32,476 nucleotides of DNA from Muribaculaceae bacterium. Its GTDB lineage: Bacteria > Bacillota > Clostridia > Lachnospirales > Lachnospiraceae. Both the position numbers and the translations under genes were made by a program. The notes under the pieces are model-generated. The model was not told where the DNA came from and made no database searches. It worked only from the letters and a program-made list of their open reading frames with translations. The stretch lies in NCBI GenBank assembly GCA_023666425.1, contig JAMPCA010000016.1, forward strand, positions 1-32,476. The letters run 5' to 3'. This document shows, piece after piece, positions 22,921 to 29,924 of this stretch; the stretch's first letter is position 1; each line of letters begins with the position of its first letter.

Positions 22921-23889
22921 ATGCAAATGGATTATTCAGTTGTAATGGCGACTTATAATGGCGCAAGATTTATTGAAAAGCAATTGGATTCTATCAATAA
23001 ACAGACACTTATGCCAAAAGAAATTATTATTATAGATGATTGCTCAAGTGATAATACGGTTGATTTGATCGAGAAGTTTAGTCAGAAGTCGCATGTTGAA
23101 ATAAAAGTATGTAGGCATCACGAGAATAAAGGATATCAAAATGCATTTTATGAGGGAATGGAATTAGCATCTTGTGAAATTGTGTTTCTTGCTGATCAGG
23201 ATGATATATGGAAAAAAGATAAGGCTGAAAAGATTGTGTATGTATTCAGTATTATACCTAAAATGTTAGCAGTAAATACAAATTATGAATTGATTGATGA
23301 GAAAGGGCAGATTATTAAGGAAAAAAAGTTTTTTAGCAGAAGAAAATCTGTAATATTACAAAAAATTAAAGAAGTTAATGTGCGGCATATATTAGGTTAT
23401 AATATTTCAATGGGGTGTACTATGGCTTTTAGAAAAAAGCTTATTAAAAAAATCAAAGAAAACAGAAATTTTGTATCAGATTTGAAAATACCCCATGACT
23501 GGCTCATTAACTATATGGCAGCAGAGATGCATGGATTATACTATTTGAATGTATCATTGATTTATTATAGGTTGCATTCAAATAATACCTTGGGATTAAA
23601 AAGGGCTGCGAATATTGAAGATAGGATTTTAGGTTATAGAAACATGATTATACAGAAAAGAGAATTAAAGCAGATAAATGAATTTATTTTTGATAATCAA
23701 AAAACCAGAAAAATTTTAAATGGAATGTTACATGCATATGAAAGTATGATGGAAGCATTAGATAAAAGATCCTTGTATAGATATGTACAATGTATTCTAA
23801 AAAATAAAGTTTTGAGATATTTTTCAATAAAAACTATACTATATGATATTGTGCTAATTTTTAAAAGTAACGTGAAAGGTTTTTTATAG
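22921..23889 (+). CDS. GT2 glycosyltransferase (322 aa)
   Basis: GT-A fold enzyme with YSVVMATYNGARFIEKQL, IIIIDDCSSDNT and the metal-binding LADQDDIW motif near residue 98. The LRLHSNNT-like acceptor segment (YYRLHSNNTLG) is conserved among polysaccharide GT2 enzymes. The C-terminal 80 residues are Lys/Arg-rich and probably lie on the membrane. A 31-base gap separates it from the preceding gene. Donor and acceptor sugars cannot be predicted. Confidence 0.85.
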   Translation: MQMDYSVVMATYNGARFIEKQLDSINKQTLMPKEIIIIDDCSSDNTVDLIEKFSQKSHVEIKVCRHHENKGYQNAFYEGMELASCEIVFLADQDDIWKKDKAEKIVYVFSIIPKMLAVNTNYELIDEKGQIIKEKKFFSRRKSVILQKIKEVNVRHILGYNISMGCTMAFRKKLIKKIKENRNFVSDLKIPHDWLINYMAAEMHGLYYLNVSLIYYRLHSNNTLGLKRAANIEDRILGYRNMIIQKRELKQINEFIFDNQKTRKILNGMLHAYESMMEALDKRSLYRYVQCILKNKVLRYFSIKTILYDIVLIFKSNVKGFL

Positions 23890-23931
23890 TGAAGAGCCGA
23901 AACGTTTTATATATTAGGAGATAATAAAGAT

Positions 23932-25032
23932 ATGTTATTAGTAATCTATCTTTTTTTAGCTTTCTTTCCGTTTTTATTTGGGGCAAAAAATAATTATAAG
24001 TATTATGATGTATTTGTGATGATGATAATAAGCGTACTGCTTTATTGTTCCCAAGGGTTACCTGATTTTTCAGTGATGGATAATGTTTATGAGACTATAA
24101 AAAATGGAGTTATCTATACAGATACAGGCATGGGGTGGTTCTTGATATGTAAATTGGGATGTTGGCTGGGAATAGAGCGGTATAAAACTTTAATGACTGT
24201 TATTTTTGTGTTTTCACTTATATTAGTGAGAAGTACAATCAATTATTATGTCACAAGTTATAGGGATAGAGCAATGATTTGGGGAATGTTTTTAATATAT
24301 CCGGTCATGGTGGAAGGAGTTCAAATTCGTTTTTTTCTTGCTGAATCTATAGTATTATTTGGGGTGAGATATATTACAAATAGATCTAAAAGTAAGAATA
24401 TATTATTTTTGCTTTTAGTATTTTTGGCGGCTACAATACATTCTTCTATGATGGTATATGTGATTATGTGGTTATGTGTTACGCTACGAGAGATAAAGGG
24501 AATGGTTCCTTTTTTTTCGACAATAGGGGTTTTGTTTACTTTGGGAAGCTGGGATTTTATTAGAAAAATTGCCTCTTTTTTTGTTAATTCAACAAGAATA
24601 AATGTTTATTTTTATGGCCTTAACTCGCCACAGTTATTGGCTTGTATTGTATATATAGTGTTTACAATCATCTTTATTTGCATTGCTCATGCATTATACA
24701 AGAGACAAAAGGAACTTCAATTAAGTGAAAAGGATTCTTTATTTATACAATTGTTTTATTCAATAACTATATTGACATGCATGATTATTCCATTTACATG
24801 GATGGACGTTAATTTTTTTCGGGTACAAAGAATTTGCTGGATTATGCTTTACATTGCATCTGCTATTATAAAAAAATATGGTAGGAGTAGTGTTGTTTTT
24901 CAAATTTATTCTGGTTCAAACGTAAAAATAAGTATTGATAAAATGCTATGTGCCATTTGTATTTTGGGAAATCTTGCATTTATAAGTGCAAGGTCATGGG
25001 AAATAATTGAGGGGTATTTGTATATAATTTGA
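23932..25032 (+). CDS. EpsG/Wzy-like polysaccharide polymerase, integral membrane (366 aa)
   Basis: A polytopic membrane protein with roughly nine to ten hydrophobic segments starting at residue 1. The pattern fits EpsG-type polymerases: an early YYDVFVMMIIS segment, a polar extracellular loop with PDFSVMDNVYETI and GMGWFLICKL, and RFFLAESIVLFG, matching the conserved Arg-plus-hydrophobic helix of the family. It would join lipid-linked repeat units on the outer face of the membrane. Such proteins diverge strongly, so the call depends on topology and context. It lacks a strong ribosome binding site and is very AT-rich, typical of Wzy genes. Confidence 0.75.
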   Translation: MLLVIYLFLAFFPFLFGAKNNYKYYDVFVMMIISVLLYCSQGLPDFSVMDNVYETIKNGVIYTDTGMGWFLICKLGCWLGIERYKTLMTVIFVFSLILVRSTINYYVTSYRDRAMIWGMFLIYPVMVEGVQIRFFLAESIVLFGVRYITNRSKSKNILFLLLVFLAATIHSSMMVYVIMWLCVTLREIKGMVPFFSTIGVLFTLGSWDFIRKIASFFVNSTRINVYFYGLNSPQLLACIVYIVFTIIFICIAHALYKRQKELQLSEKDSLFIQLFYSITILTCMIIPFTWMDVNFFRVQRICWIMLYIASAIIKKYGRSSVVFQIYSGSNVKISIDKMLCAICILGNLAFISARSWEIIEGYLYII

Positions 25033-25370
25033 TTTGTAGGGAGGGAAATTTTTCAATCTACTGGAGAGATTTCATATTTTAGAGATGGTGAGAACAGTGG
25101 GTTTGGTGGGTACTTTTCCCTTTTTTGTTGTATTCAGTACCCAGTATTTATAAATGTGAAAGCCGATGGATATTATTGCTCTATTTTTTTGCACAGAGCT
25201 GTGTAGATCCATTTTTACACATGTCTACAAGTTTTATTATGTATGCTAGTGTGTTTTATACATACTATAAGATAAAGAAGAAAGGATGCCATGTTTGAAA
25301 TAAAAAACTATAAAAGAGTTAATGATATCAATAAATTGTATAGGATTTTATTATAAAGAAGGTAAAAATT
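25033..25370 (+). other. 338-base AT-rich gap with inverted repeats and a 21-aa ORF
   Basis: No sizeable gene. TGGGTACT (25107-25114) is complementary to AGTACCCA (25136-25143), enclosing a T-rich loop. CACAG-AG-CTGTG lies at 25192-25203. A 21-codon ORF runs from ATG 25291 to TAA 25356, preceded by GAAAGGA, and reads MFEIKNYKRVNDINKLYRIL plus Leu. It may be a leader peptide or the decayed start of a lost gene. No convincing promoter was found. The gap is the longest break inside the glycosyltransferase block. Confidence 0.4.
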
Positions 25371-25389
25371 ATGAAGAAGGTAAAAATTA
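25356..25389 (+). repeat. 18-bp tandem duplication across a start codon
   Basis: AAGAAGGTAAAAATTA occurs at 25356-25371 and 25374-25389 with a period of 18. The first copy supplies the Shine-Dalgarno AAGAAGG and ends on the A of the ATG at 25371; the second encodes residues 2-6 (KKVKI) of the glycosyltransferase. Confidence 0.8.
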
Positions 25390-26420
25390 GCATTGTCATT
25401 CCAGTGTATAATACCCCTATGGAAGCATTATATAGATGTATTCATTCAATTTTAGAACAAAAATACCCCTATTTTGAAGTAATAATTGTGGATGATGGAA
25501 GTAATATAGAGTGCTATGAATACCTTACAAGATTGTCTTTGCTGGATGAACGGATTCTTTTGTACAGAAAGGAAAACGGTGGAGTATCCTCAGCCAGAAA
25601 TTATGGCATTGATAAAGCAAATGGAGACTATATTGCTTTTGTTGATGCCGACGATACGATTGCAGATTCATTTTTTGTAAATGCGATAGGTATACTAGAG
25701 GATGAAGTATTTGATGTTATTATTGGGAATATTGCTTATGTTGATGAAGCTGGGGAAAATTTGGATCAACTCAATAGGAAATGCATTGTGAGAAAAACAA
25801 TACTGCAAGGATCGAGCATTTTACATCTCAAAAAGGCTCTTATGTTCATACCTGACGAAAAATATACTGATATGGTGACAGCTTTGAACTCGCCATGTGC
25901 AAAATTATATAGAATATCTATTGTGAAAAAGCATTTATTTAACACTTGTGTGTCATTTGGTGAAGATGCATTATTTAATCGTGAAGTATTCAATGACTGT
26001 AGAAGCGCAGTGATTATTCCAGAGACGTGGTATATATATTATCAAAACAGCTATTCTGCAATGCATAGACACAAAGCTGAAAAATATATTGAAGGATGCA
26101 AGAAGTTTTTTGAAGAATGGCACAAGATGAATTTGGTAGAAACAGAAATTGATATAAAAGAGCATACATATTATTATACAGTAGTCTCATTCTATGATGT
26201 ATGCCATGGACTTCTAATGTCTAGCGTTGATAAAAAATATTTTAAAAAGACAATAATCAGTTTTTTAGAAGAACCAGTTTTTACAACATTATTTGATTCT
26301 GTAAAAACCAAAAATATATCTGGTCGCATGAATAAGATTAAATTTCTTTTGATGAAATATCGGTTGACGGGATTTATATACATTTATTACAAAAGAAAAT
26401 ATTTTTCAGGAAATATATAA
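25371..26420 (+). CDS. GT2 glycosyltransferase, EpsJ/capsular type (349 aa)
   Basis: GT-A glycosyltransferase with ISIVIPVYNTPME, VIIVDDGSN, ENGGVSSARNYGI and AFVDADDTI near residue 88, the complete nucleotide-sugar and metal-binding set of EpsJ-like capsular enzymes. A FGEDALFNRE acceptor motif follows near residue 201. The C-terminal ~90 residues are basic and hydrophobic, suggesting membrane association. The ATG is inside an 18-bp tandem duplication that provides the ribosome binding site. Preceded by a 338-base gap; followed after 14 bases by another GT2 gene. Confidence 0.88.
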   Translation: MKKVKISIVIPVYNTPMEALYRCIHSILEQKYPYFEVIIVDDGSNIECYEYLTRLSLLDERILLYRKENGGVSSARNYGIDKANGDYIAFVDADDTIADSFFVNAIGILEDEVFDVIIGNIAYVDEAGENLDQLNRKCIVRKTILQGSSILHLKKALMFIPDEKYTDMVTALNSPCAKLYRISIVKKHLFNTCVSFGEDALFNREVFNDCRSAVIIPETWYIYYQNSYSAMHRHKAEKYIEGCKKFFEEWHKMNLVETEIDIKEHTYYYTVVSFYDVCHGLLMSSVDKKYFKKTIISFLEEPVFTTLFDSVKTKNISGRMNKIKFLLMKYRLTGFIYIYYKRKYFSGNI

Positions 26421-26434
26421 TAGGAAATCATAAC

Positions 26435-27400
26435 ATGCTAGAATCAGAAAAAATATCAGTCTTGATGCCGGTCTATAACGGGGAGATATATTTGCATAGG
26501 GCAATACAGAGCATTTTGGACCAGAGCTATCGAAATTTTGAACTCATTATTTTATTGGAATACGGTTCCAATAAAAGAAGCAGAGAGATTATCCGGGGCT
26601 TTAAGGATAATAGAATTCGTGTGATTGAAAATGAGAAAAGGCTGGGGCTTGCAGCGTCTCTCAATGTTGGGATAGGAGCGGCTCGGGGAAGTTATATTGC
26701 GCGAATGGATGCAGATGACGTTGCTTATAAGCATAGATTCCGGAAACAGATGAAACATTTTCGGGAAAACCCGGATATCGTGGTTTCCGGAACGGCAGTT
26801 ATGATGAATGGCAGGCATTATTGGAGACATCAAGACAAATTCGATGCAGTACGTATGGACAGTTTTTTTGAATGTCCTTTTTTCCATCCAACTGTGATGT
26901 GGAGAAAAGATATTTTCATAGAAAATAATTTATTATATCAGGAAGGAATACATGCTGAGGATTATGAATTGTGGACAAGGGCACTGGATTGTGTCAGGGG
27001 CGACAATATCTCTAGTCCATGTCTGATGTACCGGGTGCATGAGCAAAGTAAATCCCATGGTGAAAAAGAGGAACTCATAGACGAAGATGGGATGATAAAA
27101 CAAAATTATTGGGAGAAAAATGGATTTGACTATAGTGCAGATTTGCCAGAGCAGATCAAGGAGTTCTATAACAGATATCCATCATTTCCGAAAAAAGATC
27201 TAATGCTGCGAAGAAAAGCCGTAGATTATTTTTTGGGAAAAACTATGAGTATTAAGGGAATAAGAAAATTATGCCTGAACGAAATTCTCAGATCAGCCGA
27301 AGGTCGGGAGAAGAAAAGAGAATGGAAACCGATTCCCCTTTCGTTATATATCACTTTTCGGGTATGCAAAAGAAGGTTACGCCTTATGCTTAGCCGATAG
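26435..27400 (+). CDS. GT2 glycosyltransferase (321 aa)
   Basis: GT-A enzyme: ISVLMPVYNGEIYLHRAI, FELIILLEYGS (the usual DDGS is replaced by LEYGS), GLAASLNVGI and ARMDADDVA near residue 92. FFHPTVMWRKDIF and EDYELW motifs follow, as in the branch that includes galactosyl- and heptosyl-type transferases of capsule loci. The loss of the aspartates in the second motif is unusual and may alter uracil/nucleotide contact, although the DxD motif is intact. Somewhat higher GC than the genes before it. Last glycosyltransferase of the block. Confidence 0.85.
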   Translation: MLESEKISVLMPVYNGEIYLHRAIQSILDQSYRNFELIILLEYGSNKRSREIIRGFKDNRIRVIENEKRLGLAASLNVGIGAARGSYIARMDADDVAYKHRFRKQMKHFRENPDIVVSGTAVMMNGRHYWRHQDKFDAVRMDSFFECPFFHPTVMWRKDIFIENNLLYQEGIHAEDYELWTRALDCVRGDNISSPCLMYRVHEQSKSHGEKEELIDEDGMIKQNYWEKNGFDYSADLPEQIKEFYNRYPSFPKKDLMLRRKAVDYFLGKTMSIKGIRKLCLNEILRSAEGREKKREWKPIPLSLYITFRVCKRRLRLMLSR

Positions 27401-27407
27401 GTACCCC

Positions 27408-27436
27408 TTGAATTACTAGGGAGTTTATGATAAAAT
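27408..27436 (+). promoter_or_regulatory. Promoter of the two-small-gene cassette
   Basis: TTGAAT (27408-27413) and TAAAAT (27431-27436) are spaced by exactly 17 bases. They begin 8 bases after the end of the last glycosyltransferase gene and 40 bases before the TTG start at 27476. The match to consensus is fair rather than strong. Confidence 0.55.
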
Positions 27437-27475
27437 TAAAAAAGAGAAAGTTATTCATATAAGGGGGGATTGGAG

Positions 27476-27709
27476 TTGGAGACAAATAGACTGACTTGGA
27501 AGGAGATACAAGAACAATATCCTGATCAATGGCTGGGGCTGATAGATGTAGAATATGAAATAGATAGTCATGCCTCTATAAAAACAGCTGTGGTTGGCTA
27601 TGTAGGCAGACAAAAAAGTGAGTTGACAAAAATGATGCTTAGGGGAGAGTGTGTTTCGAGATATACAACACCGGATAATGTGTTTCAGTTAGGTACCATA
27701 GTAATTTAA
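27476..27709 (+). CDS. Conserved-looking hypothetical protein, TTG start (77 aa)
   Basis: A soluble 77-residue protein starting METNRLTWKEIQEQYPDQW, followed by GLIDVEYEIDS, a TAVVGYVGR strand, and ending YTTPDNVFQLGTIVI. I have seen this type (LTWKEI...PDQW...YTTPD...QLG) as an uncharacterised small protein in Lachnospiraceae, often next to small protease-like genes; this is memory, not a search. The TTG at 27476 is chosen because AAGGGGGG lies 7 bases upstream; the in-frame TTG at 27470 is too close to it. It has its own promoter. Function unknown, and there is no evident tie to polysaccharide synthesis. Confidence 0.7.
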   Translation: METNRLTWKEIQEQYPDQWLGLIDVEYEIDSHASIKTAVVGYVGRQKSELTKMMLRGECVSRYTTPDNVFQLGTIVI

Positions 27710-27723
27710 TACTGAGTGCTACG

Positions 27724-27864
27724 ATGTTTCAAAATCTAATTTATGAGATAGATGATAATAGTCATAAGCTGAATATAACGATTCCAGAAGGTGAGAGTGA
27801 AATCAGGAATATTCGAATTGAGGATTCGCAAGGAAAACTACATGTGTTAAGCGCTTCTATATAG
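27724..27864 (+). CDS. Hypothetical short protein (46 aa)
   Basis: A 46-residue ORF 14 bases after the 77-aa gene: MFQNLIYEIDDNSHKLNIT, IPEGESEIRNIRIEDSQGK, ending LHVLSASI. It looks beta-rich and acidic. Its ribosome binding site is poor, so it is either weakly translated by coupling or the tail of a decayed partner gene. I do not recognise it. A terminator follows 45 bases after its stop, closing the cassette. Confidence 0.4.
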   Translation: MFQNLIYEIDDNSHKLNITIPEGESEIRNIRIEDSQGKLHVLSASI

Positions 27865-27908
27865 AAGTTGGAAGAAGGTGATGGAGGGAAGCGCAGGTAT
27901 TTTATTGA

Positions 27909-27942
27909 GAGGCTCTGTGAGAAATCAGGGGGCTTCTTTTTT
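27909..27942 (+). terminator. Rho-independent terminator inside the polysaccharide locus
   Basis: GAGGCTCT (27909-27916) pairs with GGGGGCTTC (27928-27936 region) using several G-U pairs around a loop, followed by six T residues (27937-27942). It lies between the small-gene cassette and the heptose genes, which have no evident promoter of their own within the next 40 bases. Confidence 0.65.
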
Positions 27943-27981
27943 GTGTGAGAAAAACAGATAATAAGGAGCTTATATAAAAAA

Positions 27982-28968
27982 ATGATTATCACAAGAACTC
28001 CCTTTCGTGTGAGCTTTTGCGGTGGTGGCAGTGATCTGCCAGCCTTTTATGAGAAACATGGAGGGTGTGTACTGAGCACGGGGATACAAAAATATATGTA
28101 TTTATCAGTTCACCCGGCATTTGACCCTGCTGAAACCGTGCTAAAATATTCACAGACGGAGCAGGTCAGGGATTACAGCGAGATAGAACATAAATATTTT
28201 CGGTGTATTTTAGAAAAATTCGGACTAAAGGGTGTGGAAATTACGAGTACGGCAGATGTGCCTGCCGGGACGGGACTGGGCTCATCCAGCGCCTTTACGG
28301 TAGGTCTGCTCCATGTACTCTATAGCTATACTGGAAAATTTGTGTCAAGGGAGCGGCTGGCGGAAGAAGCCTGCCGCACAGAAATCGTTGATCTGGGGCA
28401 GCCGATTGGCAAGCAGGATCAGTACGCTGCAGCGTTTGGCGGATTAAATTTCTATTCCTTTAACCGGGATGGAAGTGTGGCGGTGGAGCCGGTAATTATG
28501 CAGGAGGAATCTTTTGAAAAGCTGGAGCATAATCTTATGCTTTTCTATACTGGCAGTGTCCATTCTGCTTCGGATATCCTGAGAGAGCAGGGAAAGAATG
28601 TCACGGAAGGGGAAAAAGAGCAGGGACAGCTTCGGATGTGTCAGATGACCCGGGATTTAAGGGAGGCATTACAGAACAATTCTGTTGATACACTGGGAGA
28701 AATACTGGATGAGAGCTGGAAAATTAAACGAACACTGGCCAGCGGTATCAGCAATCCCCTGATTGATGAGAATTATGACAGGGCAAAAAGGCTTGGGGCT
28801 GTCGGTGGAAAGCTTCTGGGTGCAGGAGGGGGCGGATTTTTGCTTTTCTATGTGCCGGAAAAAGAACAGGGGCGCCTGCGGCGCGGGATACAGCTGCAGG
28901 AAATGAATTTCAGCATGGATCGTCAGGGTTCATCGGTAATCTATGTGGGACAGAAGTTAAGGAGATAA
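27982..28968 (+). CDS. hddA: GHMP kinase, D-glycero-D-manno-heptose 7-phosphate kinase type (328 aa)
   Basis: Phosphorylates the anomeric position of heptose 7-phosphate, giving the 1,7-bisphosphate. All three GHMP features are present: TRTPFRVSFCGGGSDLP at the start, the ATP-binding PAGTGLGSSSA at 94-104, and KLLGAGGGGFLLFY near 273. The start motif and GKQDQYAA segment match HddA-like enzymes. L-fucose and related kinases share these, but GmhA and GmhB genes downstream favour heptose. AAGGAGC precedes the ATG. GC content returns to the level of the housekeeping block, unlike the glycosyltransferase genes before it. Confidence 0.88.
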   Translation: MIITRTPFRVSFCGGGSDLPAFYEKHGGCVLSTGIQKYMYLSVHPAFDPAETVLKYSQTEQVRDYSEIEHKYFRCILEKFGLKGVEITSTADVPAGTGLGSSSAFTVGLLHVLYSYTGKFVSRERLAEEACRTEIVDLGQPIGKQDQYAAAFGGLNFYSFNRDGSVAVEPVIMQEESFEKLEHNLMLFYTGSVHSASDILREQGKNVTEGEKEQGQLRMCQMTRDLREALQNNSVDTLGEILDESWKIKRTLASGISNPLIDENYDRAKRLGAVGGKLLGAGGGGFLLFYVPEKEQGRLRRGIQLQEMNFSMDRQGSSVIYVGQKLRR

Positions 28969-28970
28969 AA

Positions 28971-29924
28971 ATGCAGAATATACTAATTACCGGGGGAGCG
29001 GGGTTTATCGGCGCAAACTTGGCCGCAAAACTGACAGAGCTGGGATACCGGGTGGTATGCGTGGACAATTTTACTCTGGGAAGCAGGGATAATGTGTCCC
29101 GTTTGCTGGGAAATGAAAATTTTGAGCTGTGTGAGCTGGACGCAACAAATAAAGAAGAGCTGGAAAAGCTGATGGCGATTCAGAAAACAGATATGGTGTT
29201 TCATCTGGCAGCAAATTCCGACATACAGAAAAGTGGGAAAACGCCAAAGATTGATCTGGACAATACATTTCTCACAACCGCATCTGTGCTGGAGGCGATG
29301 CGTGCAAACAATATAAAGCAGATATTTTTTGCTTCCACCTCCGCTGTTTATGGGGAAAAGCCGGGAATCAGACTGAAAGAGGATACGGGAGGCCTGCAGC
29401 CGATTTCCTATTATGGTGGGGCGAAGCTGGCTTCCGAGGCGATGATATCTGCCTATGCGTATATGAACGATATGAAAGCAACGATTTTCCGCTTTGCAAA
29501 TGTAATTGGCCCGGGACTGACCCATGGGGTAATTTTTGATTTTATTCGAAAGCTTAGGGAGAATCCGAAACGGCTGGAAATATTGGGCGATGGAACGCAG
29601 AAAAAGCCATACATTCATGTTGCGGATTTATTGAATGCAATGTTGCAGGTGACAGGGGAGTCTGCCGACGGTGTAGAAATCTATAATGTGGGAGTGGATT
29701 CCGATACGACGGTCACGGAGATTGCAGACATTGTATGTGAAAATATGGGACTAAAAGGAGTGGAGTACCAGTATACCGGGGGAAGCCGGGGATGGAAGGG
29801 AGATGTCCCTTCTTTTTCTTATAACCTGGATAAAATCCATGCCAAAGGCTGGCGGGCGGACCATACATCCAATGAGGCTGTCAGGGATACGGTGGCGGCC
29901 GTGCTGAATGGGGGCGGATTATGA
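28971..29924 (+). CDS. NAD-dependent epimerase/dehydratase, extended SDR (317 aa)
   Basis: A nucleotide-sugar modifying enzyme with the NAD motif GGAGFIGANL (8-17), VDNFTLGS as the adenosine-ribose loop, an STSAVYG strand with catalytic Ser/Thr, and the Y148-GGA-K152 catalytic pair. It resembles UDP-glucose 4-epimerase relatives. Placed between the heptose kinase and the heptose nucleotidyltransferase fusion, it may act on the activated heptose, for example by 4-epimerisation or dehydration; this is inferred. It starts two bases after the kinase stop and overlaps the next gene by 4 bases. Confidence 0.88.
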   Translation: MQNILITGGAGFIGANLAAKLTELGYRVVCVDNFTLGSRDNVSRLLGNENFELCELDATNKEELEKLMAIQKTDMVFHLAANSDIQKSGKTPKIDLDNTFLTTASVLEAMRANNIKQIFFASTSAVYGEKPGIRLKEDTGGLQPISYYGGAKLASEAMISAYAYMNDMKATIFRFANVIGPGLTHGVIFDFIRKLRENPKRLEILGDGTQKKPYIHVADLLNAMLQVTGESADGVEIYNVGVDSDTTVTEIADIVCENMGLKGVEYQYTGGSRGWKGDVPSFSYNLDKIHAKGWRADHTSNEAVRDTVAAVLNGGGL

